64,000 nt of DNA from Schaalia cardiffensis (lineage in GTDB: Bacteria > Actinomycetota > Actinomycetes > Actinomycetales > Actinomycetaceae): assembly GCF_016405145.1 (NCBI RefSeq), contig NZ_JAEKIA010000001.1, forward strand, positions 220,313 through 284,312, in the 5' to 3' direction. The notes beneath the pieces were generated by a model. It worked only from the letters and a program-made list of their open reading frames with translations, ran no database searches and had not been told where the DNA came from. The position numbers and the translations under genes were made by a program. Of this stretch, positions 16,760 through 26,751 are shown in pieces. The first letter of the stretch is position 1. Each line of letters starts with the position of its first letter.

Positions 16760-17806
16760 ATGGCCGGTATCCCCTGGTACCGGAGCATCACCGCTATCAC
16801 GGCCCTCGTGGTGATGAGCGAGGCGGGGCTTCTCGGCGTTCTCGTCCTCGTCCCTCGTCTGTTCGAGGTGGATGCCCTCTCTAGCGCGGCTCGGCTGCTC
16901 CTCGTGATCTTGCCGATCGTCTACGCGCTGGCGGTGGGTGCCTCCTACTCGTACTGGTTGGTGTGGCGTTTGCGCGATGTCCGACTCTGGCGCTTCGCGG
17001 TCTTGAACGATCATTATTTTTTCGATGTGATCGAGACTGGGCCCGGGGTGAGGCCGAGCGCTTTGGCGGGTACGGGATTTCCGAAGAACATGCGCATTGT
17101 CATGCGCGCCGTTTTCGGTCGCCATGATGAGCGCTTTGGCGAGATCATGGTGGGCCGCAGTCGTGCGATGCGCAGCGAGACCGCGCATCGTGTGAATCTG
17201 CGTCGCCCATTCGCCTTCGCGCGCATGGACTTGCCCGCGAAGAGCCCGCACGTCATTGTGAGGAACAGGCGCTCGCCCATTCTGTCGCTTGCGGGTTTGA
17301 GTACGGGCACGCAGGTGGATCTCCTCCCCGAGGGCGATCCCGATCATGGCTTCACCGTGCTGTGTCCTCAAGGCTTCGAGCAGGAAGCCCGCAGGCTCTT
17401 CACCTCCGAGGTCTTGAGGACGCTCTGGATAAGTGCTCGCTCATGCGAGTTCGAACTCATTGATGACGAGCTCTACGTCTATTTCGCCCATTCCACGCCC
17501 CTGTGGAAGCCAGAAGCGATGGAGCAGCTGCAGACGACGCTTGCCCTCCTTAGACGGCGCGTGGTGGAGCACATACCGCGTCGCTTCGATTCGGAGCAGG
17601 CCTTGAAGCTCGGGGCGGCGCCGATGCACGGAACGTGGGGGTCTCCTGGAAGTTCACCGCATCGCGTGGACCTGTCGGGACGGCGAATCATCAACAAGGA
17701 CGGGGTTTCGGCAATGACATGGGTCTTTCTCCTCGGCGTACTCCTGTTCAACGCCTTGGTCACGGTCTTCGTGCGCTTCGTGCTGCCGATACTCCTGCAA
17801 GGATAA
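16760..17806 (+). CDS. Membrane protein of unknown function
   Basis: The 348-residue protein has two N-terminal transmembrane segments (about residues 9-31 and 44-66), a large soluble domain (residues 70-320) with NDHYFFDVIETGPGVRPSAL and HVIVRNRRSPI, and one C-terminal transmembrane segment (about 325-345). I do not recognise a family. The position after the DUF1266 gene suggests a two-gene unit. No good ribosome binding site is visible before ATG 16760. Confidence 0.65.
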   Translation: MAGIPWYRSITAITALVVMSEAGLLGVLVLVPRLFEVDALSSAARLLLVILPIVYALAVGASYSYWLVWRLRDVRLWRFAVLNDHYFFDVIETGPGVRPSALAGTGFPKNMRIVMRAVFGRHDERFGEIMVGRSRAMRSETAHRVNLRRPFAFARMDLPAKSPHVIVRNRRSPILSLAGLSTGTQVDLLPEGDPDHGFTVLCPQGFEQEARRLFTSEVLRTLWISARSCEFELIDDELYVYFAHSTPLWKPEAMEQLQTTLALLRRRVVEHIPRRFDSEQALKLGAAPMHGTWGSPGSSPHRVDLSGRRIINKDGVSAMTWVFLLGVLLFNALVTVFVRFVLPILLQG

Positions 17807-18184
17807 GCCGATCCTTCCGCAGGGATAAGAGCTCGGCGCTCCCCGCGTTCTCAGCACGAGGCAGATGAGTGAAGCTCTCGATAAGAGCTTTGTCCGAGCA
17901 ATCATCCGCGACTGCGAGCACACTCGCGACGACTCTGGCGCACTGTGTGGTGGCAGTGGGGGTGTAGAGGACGGGGCTTGCTCGAAAACTGCGATTCTTG
18001 CGCGGGGACTCGAGGTGGCGTGTTTGAGGGCGTGAAGCAGCTCCGACTCCGCTCATATTGGATGTCATCACGAGCAACGCCGGACCCGTCTCGCGTCGAT
18101 TCTTCACGTGCACAGCGCACAAGCAAAAGCTGGACGCGGCGGGTTTGGGCTGAGCTGTCGCGGGGAACAACCTGTGGGCGGAAC
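17807..18184. other. Intergenic region, no gene seen
   Basis: Overlapping open frames on both strands here lack ribosome binding sites and family resemblance. TGCGCGGGGACTCGA at 17999-18013 resembles the 3' end of the tRNA-Leu gene at 19494 with a 4-base gap; see findings. Confidence 0.5.
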
Positions 18185-18877
18185 TCAAGCTCCGATGAAG
18201 TCTGTCGTTGTCTGCGCAGCGATTCCGCGTGCAGTGGGGACGGTGAAGCCAATGAACCACTTATCGACCATGCGCGGAAGACTTTGAACGAATAATCCTC
18301 GGCGTTCCCTCTTAAGGTGCGCGCTTGTTAAAATCCCCATGCCGTAGGTTTCGAGCGTGATCGACCGAAGAAGCACGAAGTCGATAGACCCTCCCGAGAT
18401 GATGTCGAGGCATTGGTTGATGAGGCTGAGCATGTACCAGCGGACGTTCTCTGGCAGCTCCGTTGCACCGCCGAGCATCTTACGCATTTCCTCAAGGGCT
18501 TCTTGAAGAGTGTCGAGTTCTGCCGTTCCGAGGACGGGAGGCAGGTGCGGAGTAATATCTTCGGCGTCTGCAACGTTGCGCAAGGCAGTCAAGGCGAAGG
18601 CGTCAACCTCGGGTACAACGTTGGTGTCCCAGCAGTCGTCGGGTGTGATGAAGGCATTGCGCATCACGTCCAAGACTTGAGCGTTCGCCTCAAGCCGTCT
18701 GGACATGGTGAGCAATTCGCGGGTACGCAGAAACAGATTCATACCGCGTGCCTGGACCTCCCACTTATCTTCGCCATCTCGGGCGAGCACACTCAGGGCC
18801 TGTCCGACTGTTCCACCAGCCTTGCAGAGCCGCTCGACGAAGCTGGCGAATTCGTGAATCGGGTTGTATTTCTTCAC
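18185..18877 (-). CDS. Hypothetical protein, partner of the HicB-like gene
   Basis: The 230-residue protein starts at a GTG preceded by the strong site AGAGGAGGAGAT, and that GTG overlaps the TGA of the upstream frame (GTGA). It is largely helical, with an acidic middle (TAELDTLQEALEEMRKMLGG) and ends in KWFIGFTVPTARGIAAQTT. I recognise no family. Position and coupling to a HicB-fold/HTH gene suggest the partner of an antitoxin-like regulator, but no toxin motif is visible. Both genes lie immediately downstream of tRNA-Leu. Confidence 0.65.
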   Translation of the reverse strand: MKKYNPIHEFASFVERLCKAGGTVGQALSVLARDGEDKWEVQARGMNLFLRTRELLTMSRRLEANAQVLDVMRNAFITPDDCWDTNVVPEVDAFALTALRNVADAEDITPHLPPVLGTAELDTLQEALEEMRKMLGGATELPENVRWYMLSLINQCLDIISGGSIDFVLLRSITLETYGMGILTSAHLKRERRGLFVQSLPRMVDKWFIGFTVPTARGIAAQTTTDFIGA

Positions 18878-19434
18878 TGGATCTCCTCCTCTTGTCTGAG
18901 GCATGTGCGAGCTGCGAGATTCGGCCTTTGGTCACGCCGAGCACTGTCGCGATGTCCTGCATCGTGAGGCCTTCCTCTCTCAATTCTGCAACGGCGCACT
19001 TGTTCTGCGCGAGCATCTTCTCGGGCTGCGCGAGCATCTTCTCGGGCTGCGCGAGCATCTTCTCGGGCTGCTTCTGCGGCTTGGGCGGCAGTCTTGACTG
19101 CTTCGGCGGTCTTCTGTACAGCACCGTCGATGGCAAGGATGATTTCAGCGGTGCGCGAGGCATCGTCGTCAAGCTTTTCGGCCCACATCGACCCGAGATC
19201 TTCGGTCTTGAACTGCGCTTCGACCAAAGTTTTGCCTCGCGTGTACTGGGGCTTCCCGTTGATGGGAGCCGCGAGCGTCCACCAGCCTCCGTCGCGGTAG
19301 GCGAAAGCGCCGTCTTTGTTGATGATCGGGCGCTGTCCTCGTTGACGATTGGAAACGCTTTGGGCGCAACGGAGCCCTTCTTCTAAGATCCCTTGTGTCC
19401 TGGCTTCATCACAGATGATCCTGGCACCGGTCAC
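18874..19434 (-). pseudogene. HicB-like antitoxin/HTH gene interrupted by a frameshift
   Basis: One frame encodes the HicB-type beta sheet and its linker: YRDGGWWTLAAPINGKPQYT, then GKTLVEAQFKTEDLGSMWAE, then an Ala-rich helix with three AREDARA repeats. The neighbouring frame carries the expected C-terminal helix-turn-helix (CAVAELREEGLTMQDIATVL, then GVTKGRISQLA). Fused HicB-HTH proteins of this plan are known in Actinobacteria. A single-base shift is needed between about 19070 and 18995, in or just after a 21-bp repeat. The start is uncertain: a GTG at 19434 is possible, but the usual short N-terminus is not preceded by a clear start codon. Confidence 0.75.
19007..19069. repeat. 21-bp tandem repeat, three perfect copies, inside the HicB-like gene
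   Basis: Copies lie at 19007-19027, 19028-19048 and 19049-19069 (plus-strand unit starts GCGCGAGCATCTTCTCGGGC). Read on the minus strand it gives AREDARA in one frame and PEKMLAQ in the next. Copy-number change alone keeps the frame because 21 is a multiple of three. Confidence 0.92.
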
Positions 19435-19490
19435 CGCTCGTCGAGGCAACTGTAATACTCGACTTTCCAGCAGGATCCTAAAGAAAACTC

Positions 19491-19574
<84 letters not shown>

Positions 19575-19886
19575 GCCCGCCAAGTCTACGGGAAAGAGAG
19601 AAGAAACGCGGATTCGAGGCATGGGGCTTCGGCCTCCACGAGAGGCGCTGAGCAAAAGGCCAGGTTCTCAACCTCCAGAGTGCTGCATGCTCAGCCCACA
19701 GGCCGCTCAGTTCACACCAAGAGACACCCCACAGGCTGCTCCGTTCACCTCAGGCCATCTTTCCACGGTTCCTTTGCCCGCAGCGCTGCGGCCCCTCACG
19801 CTTTCTCGTTCCCAGGACGCACCCCCAGCCCCGTGACGCGCACCCCAGCCACCGGACGCGCGCACCCACCCCCGGGACGCACCAAC
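19575..19886. other. Intergenic region with GGGACGCACC-type repeats, no gene seen
   Basis: Between 19808 and 19905 words of the form GGACGCRCMCC recur four to five times (for example at 19815, 19857 and 19876). Near 19690-19760 two segments share CCCACAGGCYGCTC. Nothing looks like a gene. Confidence 0.5.
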
Positions 19887-21005
19887 TCAGCCCCGGGATG
19901 CGCGAAGGATCGTCCCCTCGCCGAGAACACGGCTGCCGCGGTAGATCACCATGGATTGTCCAGCGGCGACCCCTCGGATCGGCTCGGCAAGGGTAACGAG
20001 GATTCCACCCTCTACGCCCATGACTCGCGCCGCCTCGCGATCCTCGTGGATAAGCCCAGACACTGCCGCGGGCACTCCATGAGCGCGCACCTGAACGAAA
20101 AGATTCGTGCACTCCTCAGCCATGTCATCCTCAGCGAGCCAGACGACATCATTGGCCTCAATGCGTTCAACCGAGAGCAACTGCGCTGCCCCCACAATCA
20201 CTTGATTCGTGTCGGGGCGCGTCTCAATGACGTAGCGCGGGCGCCCATCGGCCGCTGGGTTCTCCAGGCGAAGGCCTTTGCGTTGGCCGACAGTGAAGTT
20301 CCAGTAGCCATCGTGGTGCCCCACAAGCTCACCCTCGGAAGTCACAATGTCACCGGGTGCGGAGCCCAGGCGGGCTCGGAGGAAGCCTTGAGTATCCCCA
20401 TCGGGGATGAAACAGATGTCATAACTATCAGGCTTGTTCGACACCCCAAGTCCTCGCGCCTCAGCCTCCGCGCGTACCTCGGCCTTCGTCGCCACCCCAC
20501 CCAGAAGGAGAATCACCCTGGACAGCTCTTCACGTCCCATGACGGCAAGAACATAGGACTGATCCTTGAGAGGATCTGCCCCACGATGCAGTTCAAGTCC
20601 CGACTCGCCTTCGCGGATCGAGGCGTAGTGGCCGGTACACACCGCGTCAAAACCAAGAGCGCGAGCCCGCTGGGCGAGCTCACGGAACTTCACAAACTCA
20701 TTGCAGCGCACACAGGGGTTGGGCGTGCGCCCGAGCGCGTACTGTTCGACGAAGTCCGCAATGACACGCTCTTCGAAATCTTCAGCGAGATCCCACACGT
20801 AGAAGGGGATCCCCATGACTTCTGCGGCACGCGCCGCATCTGCCGCATCCTCGAGAGAGCAGCAGCCGCGCGATCCAATCCGGCACTCCTGAGGCTGTGA
20901 TGACAGGGCCATGTGGACGCCAACGACCTCGTGGCCGGCGTCCACGGCTCTGGCGGCTGCGACCGCGGAATCGACTCCGCCGGACAAGGCTGCGAGAACT
21001 CGCAT
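19887..21005 (-). CDS. mnmA: tRNA-specific 2-thiouridylase MnmA
   Basis: The 372-residue enzyme puts sulfur on the wobble uridine of tRNA-Lys, -Glu and -Gln. The PP-loop [11 protein letters not shown] (residues 8-18) binds ATP. The catalytic cysteines are in [12 protein letters not shown] and [12 protein letters not shown]. Its ATG overlaps the stop of the cysteine desulfurase gene (TGATG), so the sulfur donor enzyme and the thiolase are translated together. This is the last gene of the etfB-etfA-desulfurase-mnmA operon. Confidence 0.96.
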   Translation of the reverse strand: MRVLAALSGGVDSAVAAARAVDAGHEVVGVHMALSSQPQECRIGSRGCCSLEDAADAARAAEVMGIPFYVWDLAEDFEERVIADFVEQYALGRTPNPCVRCNEFVKFRELAQRARALGFDAVCTGHYASIREGESGLELHRGADPLKDQSYVLAVMGREELSRVILLLGGVATKAEVRAEAEARGLGVSNKPDSYDICFIPDGDTQGFLRARLGSAPGDIVTSEGELVGHHDGYWNFTVGQRKGLRLENPAADGRPRYVIETRPDTNQVIVGAAQLLSVERIEANDVVWLAEDDMAEECTNLFVQVRAHGVPAAVSGLIHEDREAARVMGVEGGILVTLAEPIRGVAAGQSMVIYRGSRVLGEGTILRASRG

Positions 21006-22270
21006 CAGCTCTCCTTCATATTCGAGTCGATCATGGGAGTACCTGCAAGGCGGGCGCCTCGAGCTGAGGCGGAGCGCCGATCAGCCCTGCGGGTCTCGCG
21101 CGCATCGAGGGCCTGGCCTGCCCGGATCGCCTGCGGCAGTGCGCGAAGAAAAGCATCAATGTCCTCGATCGTGGTATCCATGCCCGTCGATACCCTCACA
21201 ACGCCGAGCGCCTCGGCTTCAGTGGCCCCCATCGCGAGGAGCATCTGTGAAGGCCGAGTGACTCCCGCGTGGCAGGCCGAACCCGCAGACACACTAATCC
21301 CGGCGGCATCCATCGCCATGAGCACCGCCTCAGGGTGCCAGGTGTCCAGACTTAAGTGAATGATCGAGGGTAGCGCATTGGCCGGGTCGACGCTCGGGCG
21401 AGCATTCTCGGGCAGCCCCGCCAGCAGGTGAGTACGCAAGTGGAGCGCATGACGATACGCCTCCTCGCGCTGCGCGAGTGTGTCCTCCAGGGCTGCGGCG
21501 AGGGCGACGGCTCCCGCAACATCGGGCGTGCCCGAACGGATGCCCCGCTCATGGCCGCCTCCTGGACGGTCCGTCACGGGCTTCATTGCGCGGCGCACCA
21601 AGAGGATTCCCGTCCCCACAGGGGCTCCGATCTTATGTCCTCCAAAAGAAGCGAGGTCCACGCCCAGGGAGGCGAAATCGAAGGGGAGCAGGCTCAGCGC
21701 CTGAGCCGCGTCCGTGTGGATGAGGGGCCGGTCTGTGCTTAGGCCTGCCCCGCCCAATGCGTCGACGAGGCCTGCCACGGCTTGGATCGTCCCAAGTTCG
21801 GAGCACACGCTCACAAGGGATACAAGCGCTAAACGATCCGCCATTGCCTCCAGGTACTCGGGGTCACAATCGACGAGGCCGGAGCTGCCAAGCGGGAGAA
21901 GCTCAAGGGCGAAGCCCTCCCTGACAAGGACGTCACTTTGCTCCTTGACCGCATCGTGTTCAAGGGCAGAGAGCAGGACAGTGGAGCGCCGGGGGTCGCC
22001 ACAGCGCGCTAGGCGGGCACCGCCCACGACTGCGAGGGCATTAGACTCCGTCGCGCCGGAAGTGAAAACGACCTCGCTGCGATGAACGCCCAGGGCCGCG
22101 CCAATGCGTTCGCGAGCGTCTTCGAGCATACGACGAGCCCGGCGTCCCCCCGCGTGGAGGGATGCCGGGTTGCCGGGGCTTTCAGCCAAGTCGCGCTGCG
22201 TCCTCGTCCATGCTTCGAGGGCCGAGGGGCGCAGCGGGCATGTGGCCGCGTAGTCGAGGTAGTGCGTCAG
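21005..22270 (-). CDS. Cysteine desulfurase (NifS/IscS class), probable CTG start
   Basis: This PLP enzyme takes sulfur from cysteine, here most likely for MnmA. The PLP lysine is in [12 protein letters not shown] and the catalytic Cys in [15 protein letters not shown]. The family N-terminus [15 protein letters not shown] is encoded upstream of every ATG, GTG or TTG in the frame. The codon exactly where homologs have Met is CTG at 22270, it follows AGGAGAA, and it overlaps the etfA stop (CTGA). The product would be 421 residues. Starting at the first conventional codon (TTG 22189) would remove 27 conserved residues. Confidence 0.88.
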   Translation of the reverse strand: MTHYLDYAATCPLRPSALEAWTRTQRDLAESPGNPASLHAGGRRARRMLEDARERIGAALGVHRSEVVFTSGATESNALAVVGGARLARCGDPRRSTVLLSALEHDAVKEQSDVLVREGFALELLPLGSSGLVDCDPEYLEAMADRLALVSLVSVCSELGTIQAVAGLVDALGGAGLSTDRPLIHTDAAQALSLLPFDFASLGVDLASFGGHKIGAPVGTGILLVRRAMKPVTDRPGGGHERGIRSGTPDVAGAVALAAALEDTLAQREEAYRHALHLRTHLLAGLPENARPSVDPANALPSIIHLSLDTWHPEAVLMAMDAAGISVSAGSACHAGVTRPSQMLLAMGATEAEALGVVRVSTGMDTTIEDIDAFLRALPQAIRAGQALDARETRRADRRSASARGARLAGTPMIDSNMKES

Positions 22271-23265
22271 TTCTCCTCGCGAGCGGCTCGGATCGCTTCA
22301 AGGGCCTGGGGAACAACTTCGAAAAGGTCCCCGACGACACCGAAGTCGGCGATCTCGAAGATCGGAGCATCCGGGTCATCGCAGACGGCGACGATATGGC
22401 CGGAAGATTGCATGCCGACGGTGTGGTGGATCGCGCCAGACACGCCAAGCCCGATGTACAGGTTCGGAGAAACGGACACACCCGTCTGACCGATCTGAAG
22501 GGTTCGCGACGCCCAGCCCTCGTCGCAGACGACACGGGTCGCACCGATGGCGGCTCCGAGCTCATCGGCGAGGGACTCGACGATATCCATTTCACCATTT
22601 GTTCCGCGTCCCGCGACAACGACGGTCGAGGCCTCACTCAAGGAGACTCGGCCCGAACCCGCTTGAACACTCGAGGAGAGGACCTCCACGGCAAGAGCCT
22701 CCCGAGAGGGCGTCACCTGGATTTCTTCGATTGCGGCAGCCACGGGCTCTTGAGCGGGAGTCTCATCGAAGGATCCCGGGCGGACCGCCGCGACCGGGAG
22801 CACGCCGGACACCAGCAGTCGGTTCGACCAGGAGCCCGCCAAGGCTGTGGTCGTCGCGATCAGGGAATCGTCCTCGACCTCAAGGTCGGTGGCGTCTGCG
22901 ACAACCCCGGAGTCCATCAGTGTCGCAATGCGCGAGGCGACCTCTCGACCGCGGTAGGTGGACACGACGAGGAAAGCGCCGAAGTCCTGCGCCTCAAGAG
23001 CCGCGATGACGGCGTCGGCAACGCAGGCGCTCACCCGGGGAGCGGATTCGCCGATGGAGGGCACGAGGACCCGTGACACACCGAGGCGGCCCAGGGCCTC
23101 AAGATCTGCGTTCTTCGTCAGGGAAAGGACGATCACACCCGCATCGCTCAGAGTACGGGCGTGGGAGACAAGCTGAGCCGAAGCCGGGGACAGGCTCCAC
23201 CCCTCAGCATCGGAACCGGAGTGATCAACGAGGACGAGGATCGGACGGGACAGACTCTTGCTCAT
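22267..23265 (-). CDS. etfA: Electron transfer flavoprotein, alpha subunit
   Basis: The 332-residue subunit carries the FAD-binding C-terminal domain, with the family signature LYIGLGVSGAIHHTVGMQSS followed by IVAVCDDPDAPIFEIADFGV. The N-terminal domain resembles that of EtfB. Together they form the heterodimer that passes electrons from acyl-CoA and other dehydrogenases. It starts one base after the etfB stop and its own stop overlaps the next gene. Confidence 0.95.
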   Translation of the reverse strand: MSKSLSRPILVLVDHSGSDAEGWSLSPASAQLVSHARTLSDAGVIVLSLTKNADLEALGRLGVSRVLVPSIGESAPRVSACVADAVIAALEAQDFGAFLVVSTYRGREVASRIATLMDSGVVADATDLEVEDDSLIATTTALAGSWSNRLLVSGVLPVAAVRPGSFDETPAQEPVAAAIEEIQVTPSREALAVEVLSSSVQAGSGRVSLSEASTVVVAGRGTNGEMDIVESLADELGAAIGATRVVCDEGWASRTLQIGQTGVSVSPNLYIGLGVSGAIHHTVGMQSSGHIVAVCDDPDAPIFEIADFGVVGDLFEVVPQALEAIRAAREEN

Positions 23266-23266
23266 G

Positions 23267-24058
23267 TCACTTCACCACTTCAAGGAGGTAGGCGGCCAGA
23301 CGCGCACCCGCGTCACCGGAGTCCGGGATGATCGTTCCGGCGCTCTCGCGGACGACTTCATCGGTTTTGAGGACCTCAATCACGCGGGGACGCCCCTCGA
23401 TGAGCGCACCTGCGGGGGTGGAAGCGAGTTCTGCGAGGTCCATGTGATCCATCGGCTTCTTGCGCGCTGCCTTCATTGCCGCGAAAGCCGGGTAGCGGGG
23501 CTCGTTGATCTGGTCTGTTACCGACACGACCAGGGGCATCTGGGCGGCCAACTCGTCGTCGTAGCCATCGACTGTGCGCCCGATCGTGACTCGGCTCGAA
23601 GCCGGGTCGACCTCGATCGAATGAGCGAGGCCCAAAAGGGGCATTCCCAGGCGCGTTGCGAGGGCCGCCGGGAGCATAGAGGTCATTGAGTCGAGGGATG
23701 CCATGCCAGTGACGACCAGGTCGATTCCCCCGTCCTCGTTGATCCTCTGGATCGCTGCCGCGAGTGCGAGGGCGGTCAGGCCCGCGTCGGCGCCGACGAG
23801 GCGCTCATCGGTGACGAGGACGGCGCGGTCTGCTCCCATCTGGAGGGCCCTCATGAGGGCGTCTTCAGCGTCTTCGGGGCCCATGGTGAGGGCGATGACC
23901 TCGCCGCCGTGTTCTTCGACGAGTTGGACTGCCGCTTCGACGGCGTTCTCGTCGAGTTCGTTGAGGACGTCATCCTCACCGCGCACGAGGCGGCCTTCTT
24001 CGAATCGACGCTCGGACTGGGTGTCCGGGACGTGCTTCACGCAGACGATGATTCTCAT
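23267..24058 (-). CDS. etfB: Electron transfer flavoprotein, beta subunit
   Basis: The 263-residue protein begins MRIIVCVKHVPDT, typical of EtfB, and contains the AMP-binding loop region ALTMGPEDAEDALMRALQMGAD. The conserved signature VTDQINEPRYPAFAAMKAAR lies near residue 200. It is the first gene of the four-gene minus-strand operon. The upstream extension in frame (to 24085) is not typical of the family. Confidence 0.95.
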   Translation of the reverse strand: MRIIVCVKHVPDTQSERRFEEGRLVRGEDDVLNELDENAVEAAVQLVEEHGGEVIALTMGPEDAEDALMRALQMGADRAVLVTDERLVGADAGLTALALAAAIQRINEDGGIDLVVTGMASLDSMTSMLPAALATRLGMPLLGLAHSIEVDPASSRVTIGRTVDGYDDELAAQMPLVVSVTDQINEPRYPAFAAMKAARKKPMDHMDLAELASTPAGALIEGRPRVIEVLKTDEVVRESAGTIIPDSGDAGARLAAYLLEVVK

Positions 24059-24277
24059 AGGGACAAGCGTGCCATATGAGCGCACAAAGGCCCTTTGTCA
24101 GGGGGCTCGCATGGGGATTCCCACATTAAGGGGTGTGCTTTGGGGGCGTTCTCGTGTATTCCCCGCTCTCTCGGCATACCCTGGATTGCGTTGAGGGGCG
24201 CAGCCTTCGCATCTCGCCAAGATTCGAGGAAATCGCAGGCTGAGAGCGCCTGATGAGGAGCATGAGGAGAAGCAACG

Positions 24278-26569
24278 ATGACTCGCGGTCATTCACACGG
24301 CCATCATTCCACCGTGGTGCAGGTGAGCGACCCGAATCCGGTTCCCGGTCGTTTGGGCATCACCCGCCGCGGCAATGGTCTCGATGTCGCCGTCGTCGCA
24401 AGGGCCGCCACCACAGTGGAGTTCTGCGTCATTGAACCCGAAGGCTCAGAAACCCGCTATCGTCTACTCCCCTCGAATGAGGGCATCTGGCACGGGCATA
24501 TCGAGGGCCGCGGAACGGGAACACGCTACGGTTTCCGCGTTCATGGTCCCTGGGACCCGGACTCGGGGCTCTTCCACAATCCGGCGAAGCTTCTTCTCGA
24601 CCCTTACGCGAGAGGGCTCGAGGGCACCGTCGACATGGTGCCTGCGGTGTACGCGCATATGGTGGACGAGGACCTGTATCCCACTCATCACCCTTTCAAA
24701 CGCTCCCCTCTTGATTCGCGCGGTCATGTCCCCTACTCGGTCGTCGTCGATAATCGTTTCGCGGTCGCACCCAAACCCCGTATTCCTTGGGAGAAGACGA
24801 TCCTCTACGAGATCCACGTCAAGGGGTTCACGAAGAATATGCCCGGCATCCCGCCGGAGCTTCAGGGGACCTACGCGGGTCTCGCTCATCCCGTGTGCGT
24901 GGCCTATCTCAAGGAACTCGGTATTACCTCGATTGAACTCCTGCCGATCCATGCGAAATGTGAAGAGCCCTTCCTCTCTGAGCGAGGGCTGACGAACTAT
25001 TGGGGTTATTCGACTCTGTCTTTCTTTGCCCCCGAGCCCTCCTACGCGACTCGCGCCGCGCAGATCAATGGCGCGCAGGCGGTTGTCGACGAGTTCCGCG
25101 GCATGGTGTCGATCCTCCACCAGGCCGGTATTGAGGTCATCCTCGATGTCGTCTACAACCACACCTGCGAGGGCGGGGACGGCGGCCTCTCCCTGTGCTG
25201 GCGCGGTTTGGATTCGGATCTGTACTACCGCCATACCAACACTCACCCGGTTCAAAACATTGACGACACGGGCTGCGGTAACACGATGAACGTCGACGAG
25301 CCGAGGACAATCGCGATGGTCCTCGACTCTTTGCGCTACTGGACGACTTCGATGGGCGTTGACGGCTTCCGCTTCGACCTGGCGGCGACCTTGGGGCGTT
25401 TCTCGACGGGGTTCAGCCCGATGCATCCTCTCCTCGTCGGAATGGCGACGGACCCGGAGATTTCGACCTCGAAACTCATCGCCGAGCCTTGGGACATTGG
25501 GCCGGGGGGCTGGCAGACGGGCAATTTCCCGGTCCCCTTCTCCGAGTGGAACGACCACTACCGCGGCGTACTGCGCAGCTTTTGGCTTTCGGATGTTCAA
25601 GCCCTGGTCGACGGGCGCAGGGCCTCGGGTCCGAATAACCTGGCGACCCGGCTCGCAGGTTCGCGCGACGTGTACGACCACGGTGTCGGCGTTGGTCGTG
25701 GGCCTCGTGCCTCGATCAACTTCGTGACGGCCCATGACGGTTTCACCCTTGCGGATCTCACTGCGTACAACGTGAAGCACAATTGGGCGAATCTCGAAGG
25801 CAACCGGGATGGTTCGGATGACAATCGTTCGTGGAACCACGGCATCGAAGGTCCGGTGACCTCGCGCGAGAGGGCGACCATCGCGGGCGCCTCCTCGGAG
25901 GCCGAGGACGGGCGGGCGCTAACTTTCCGTCGCCGCAGGCGCACGCAGCGCAATCTGCTCACGACTCTTCTCTTGTCCTCGGGGACTCCGATGCTGGTGG
26001 GCGGAGACGAGTTCGCCCGCACCCAAAACGGCAATAACAACGCGTATTGCCAGGATTCGCCGATCTCCTGGGTAGATTGGGACCTCACTGCTGAGCAGAT
26101 TGACCAAAAGGAGTGGACGAAGTGGCTGATCGCCCTTCGCCTGACGCATCCGGTTTTGCGCCCCAGTATTTTCGCGACGGGAATGCCCTTCCCCGGTGAC
26201 ACGATTCCCGACCTGTCCTGGTACACGGCTTCGGGTGCGCCCATGCCTTCTGAAGGATGGTCGAAGGAAGAGAACCGGGTCTTCCAGATGCTGCGCTCGG
26301 GTGCGAGTTGGCACGACCGCGATGCTCTGCTGATTGTGAATGGGACTTTGGAAACCGCCGAGGTCACACCCCCTGAGGGCCACGGTTTCGACTGGCTCCT
26401 CACGGTGGACACCGCTTGGCCTAACCTTGACGAGGCTTTGCCAAAGGGGATCGAGGCCGCACAACTGAGTCTCGATTTGAAGCAGGTCGCCAGCGGAGAG
26501 GCTTTTGAACTCGCCCCTGTCTCTGTCCGCCTGCTCATGTCCGATGTGAGCTATTCGCCTCGGCGTTGA
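24278..26569 (+). CDS. glgX: Glycogen debranching enzyme GlgX
   Basis: The 763-residue GH13 enzyme hydrolyses alpha-1,6 branches of limit dextrins. An N-terminal CBM48-like domain (residues 10-120) precedes the barrel. Barrel motifs are [25 protein letters not shown] (nucleophile Asp), LIAEPWDIG (acid Glu) and [28 protein letters not shown] lies before the ATG. It is separated from glgE by trpS but clearly belongs to the glycogen cluster. Confidence 0.95.
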   Translation: MTRGHSHGHHSTVVQVSDPNPVPGRLGITRRGNGLDVAVVARAATTVEFCVIEPEGSETRYRLLPSNEGIWHGHIEGRGTGTRYGFRVHGPWDPDSGLFHNPAKLLLDPYARGLEGTVDMVPAVYAHMVDEDLYPTHHPFKRSPLDSRGHVPYSVVVDNRFAVAPKPRIPWEKTILYEIHVKGFTKNMPGIPPELQGTYAGLAHPVCVAYLKELGITSIELLPIHAKCEEPFLSERGLTNYWGYSTLSFFAPEPSYATRAAQINGAQAVVDEFRGMVSILHQAGIEVILDVVYNHTCEGGDGGLSLCWRGLDSDLYYRHTNTHPVQNIDDTGCGNTMNVDEPRTIAMVLDSLRYWTTSMGVDGFRFDLAATLGRFSTGFSPMHPLLVGMATDPEISTSKLIAEPWDIGPGGWQTGNFPVPFSEWNDHYRGVLRSFWLSDVQALVDGRRASGPNNLATRLAGSRDVYDHGVGVGRGPRASINFVTAHDGFTLADLTAYNVKHNWANLEGNRDGSDDNRSWNHGIEGPVTSRERATIAGASSEAEDGRALTFRRRRRTQRNLLTTLLLSSGTPMLVGGDEFARTQNGNNNAYCQDSPISWVDWDLTAEQIDQKEWTKWLIALRLTHPVLRPSIFATGMPFPGDTIPDLSWYTASGAPMPSEGWSKEENRVFQMLRSGASWHDRDALLIVNGTLETAEVTPPEGHGFDWLLTVDTAWPNLDEALPKGIEAAQLSLDLKQVASGEAFELAPVSVRLLMSDVSYSPRR

Positions 26570-26578
26570 CTCCCCGCT

Positions 26579-26621
26579 GAGACACGCCCTTTTTCTTCGG
26601 CCCTGGGCATCGTCGTGTCTC
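26579..26621 (+). terminator. Possible weak terminator after glgX
   Basis: An 8-bp stem (GAGACACG with CGTGTCTC) closes a 27-base loop and is followed by the T-rich TTCCCTTGTTTTTCTC. The long loop makes it uncertain. Confidence 0.4.
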
Positions 26622-26751
26622 TTCCCTTGTTTTTCTCCCCTCCCCCGATCTTGAGGACAAGAGGCAGCGCCCCTTGACGCTCGAAGCTGCTCGCCTTTGC
26701 CCTCCCCACCTTGAGGATGGGAAGTGTTTGTGCTCGCGATAAGATCTGCCC

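Noticed and set aside
17760..18260. 166- and 116-codon frames on the minus strand
   Set aside because: No binding sites, no family resemblance, and they overlap one another and the 3' ends of real genes.
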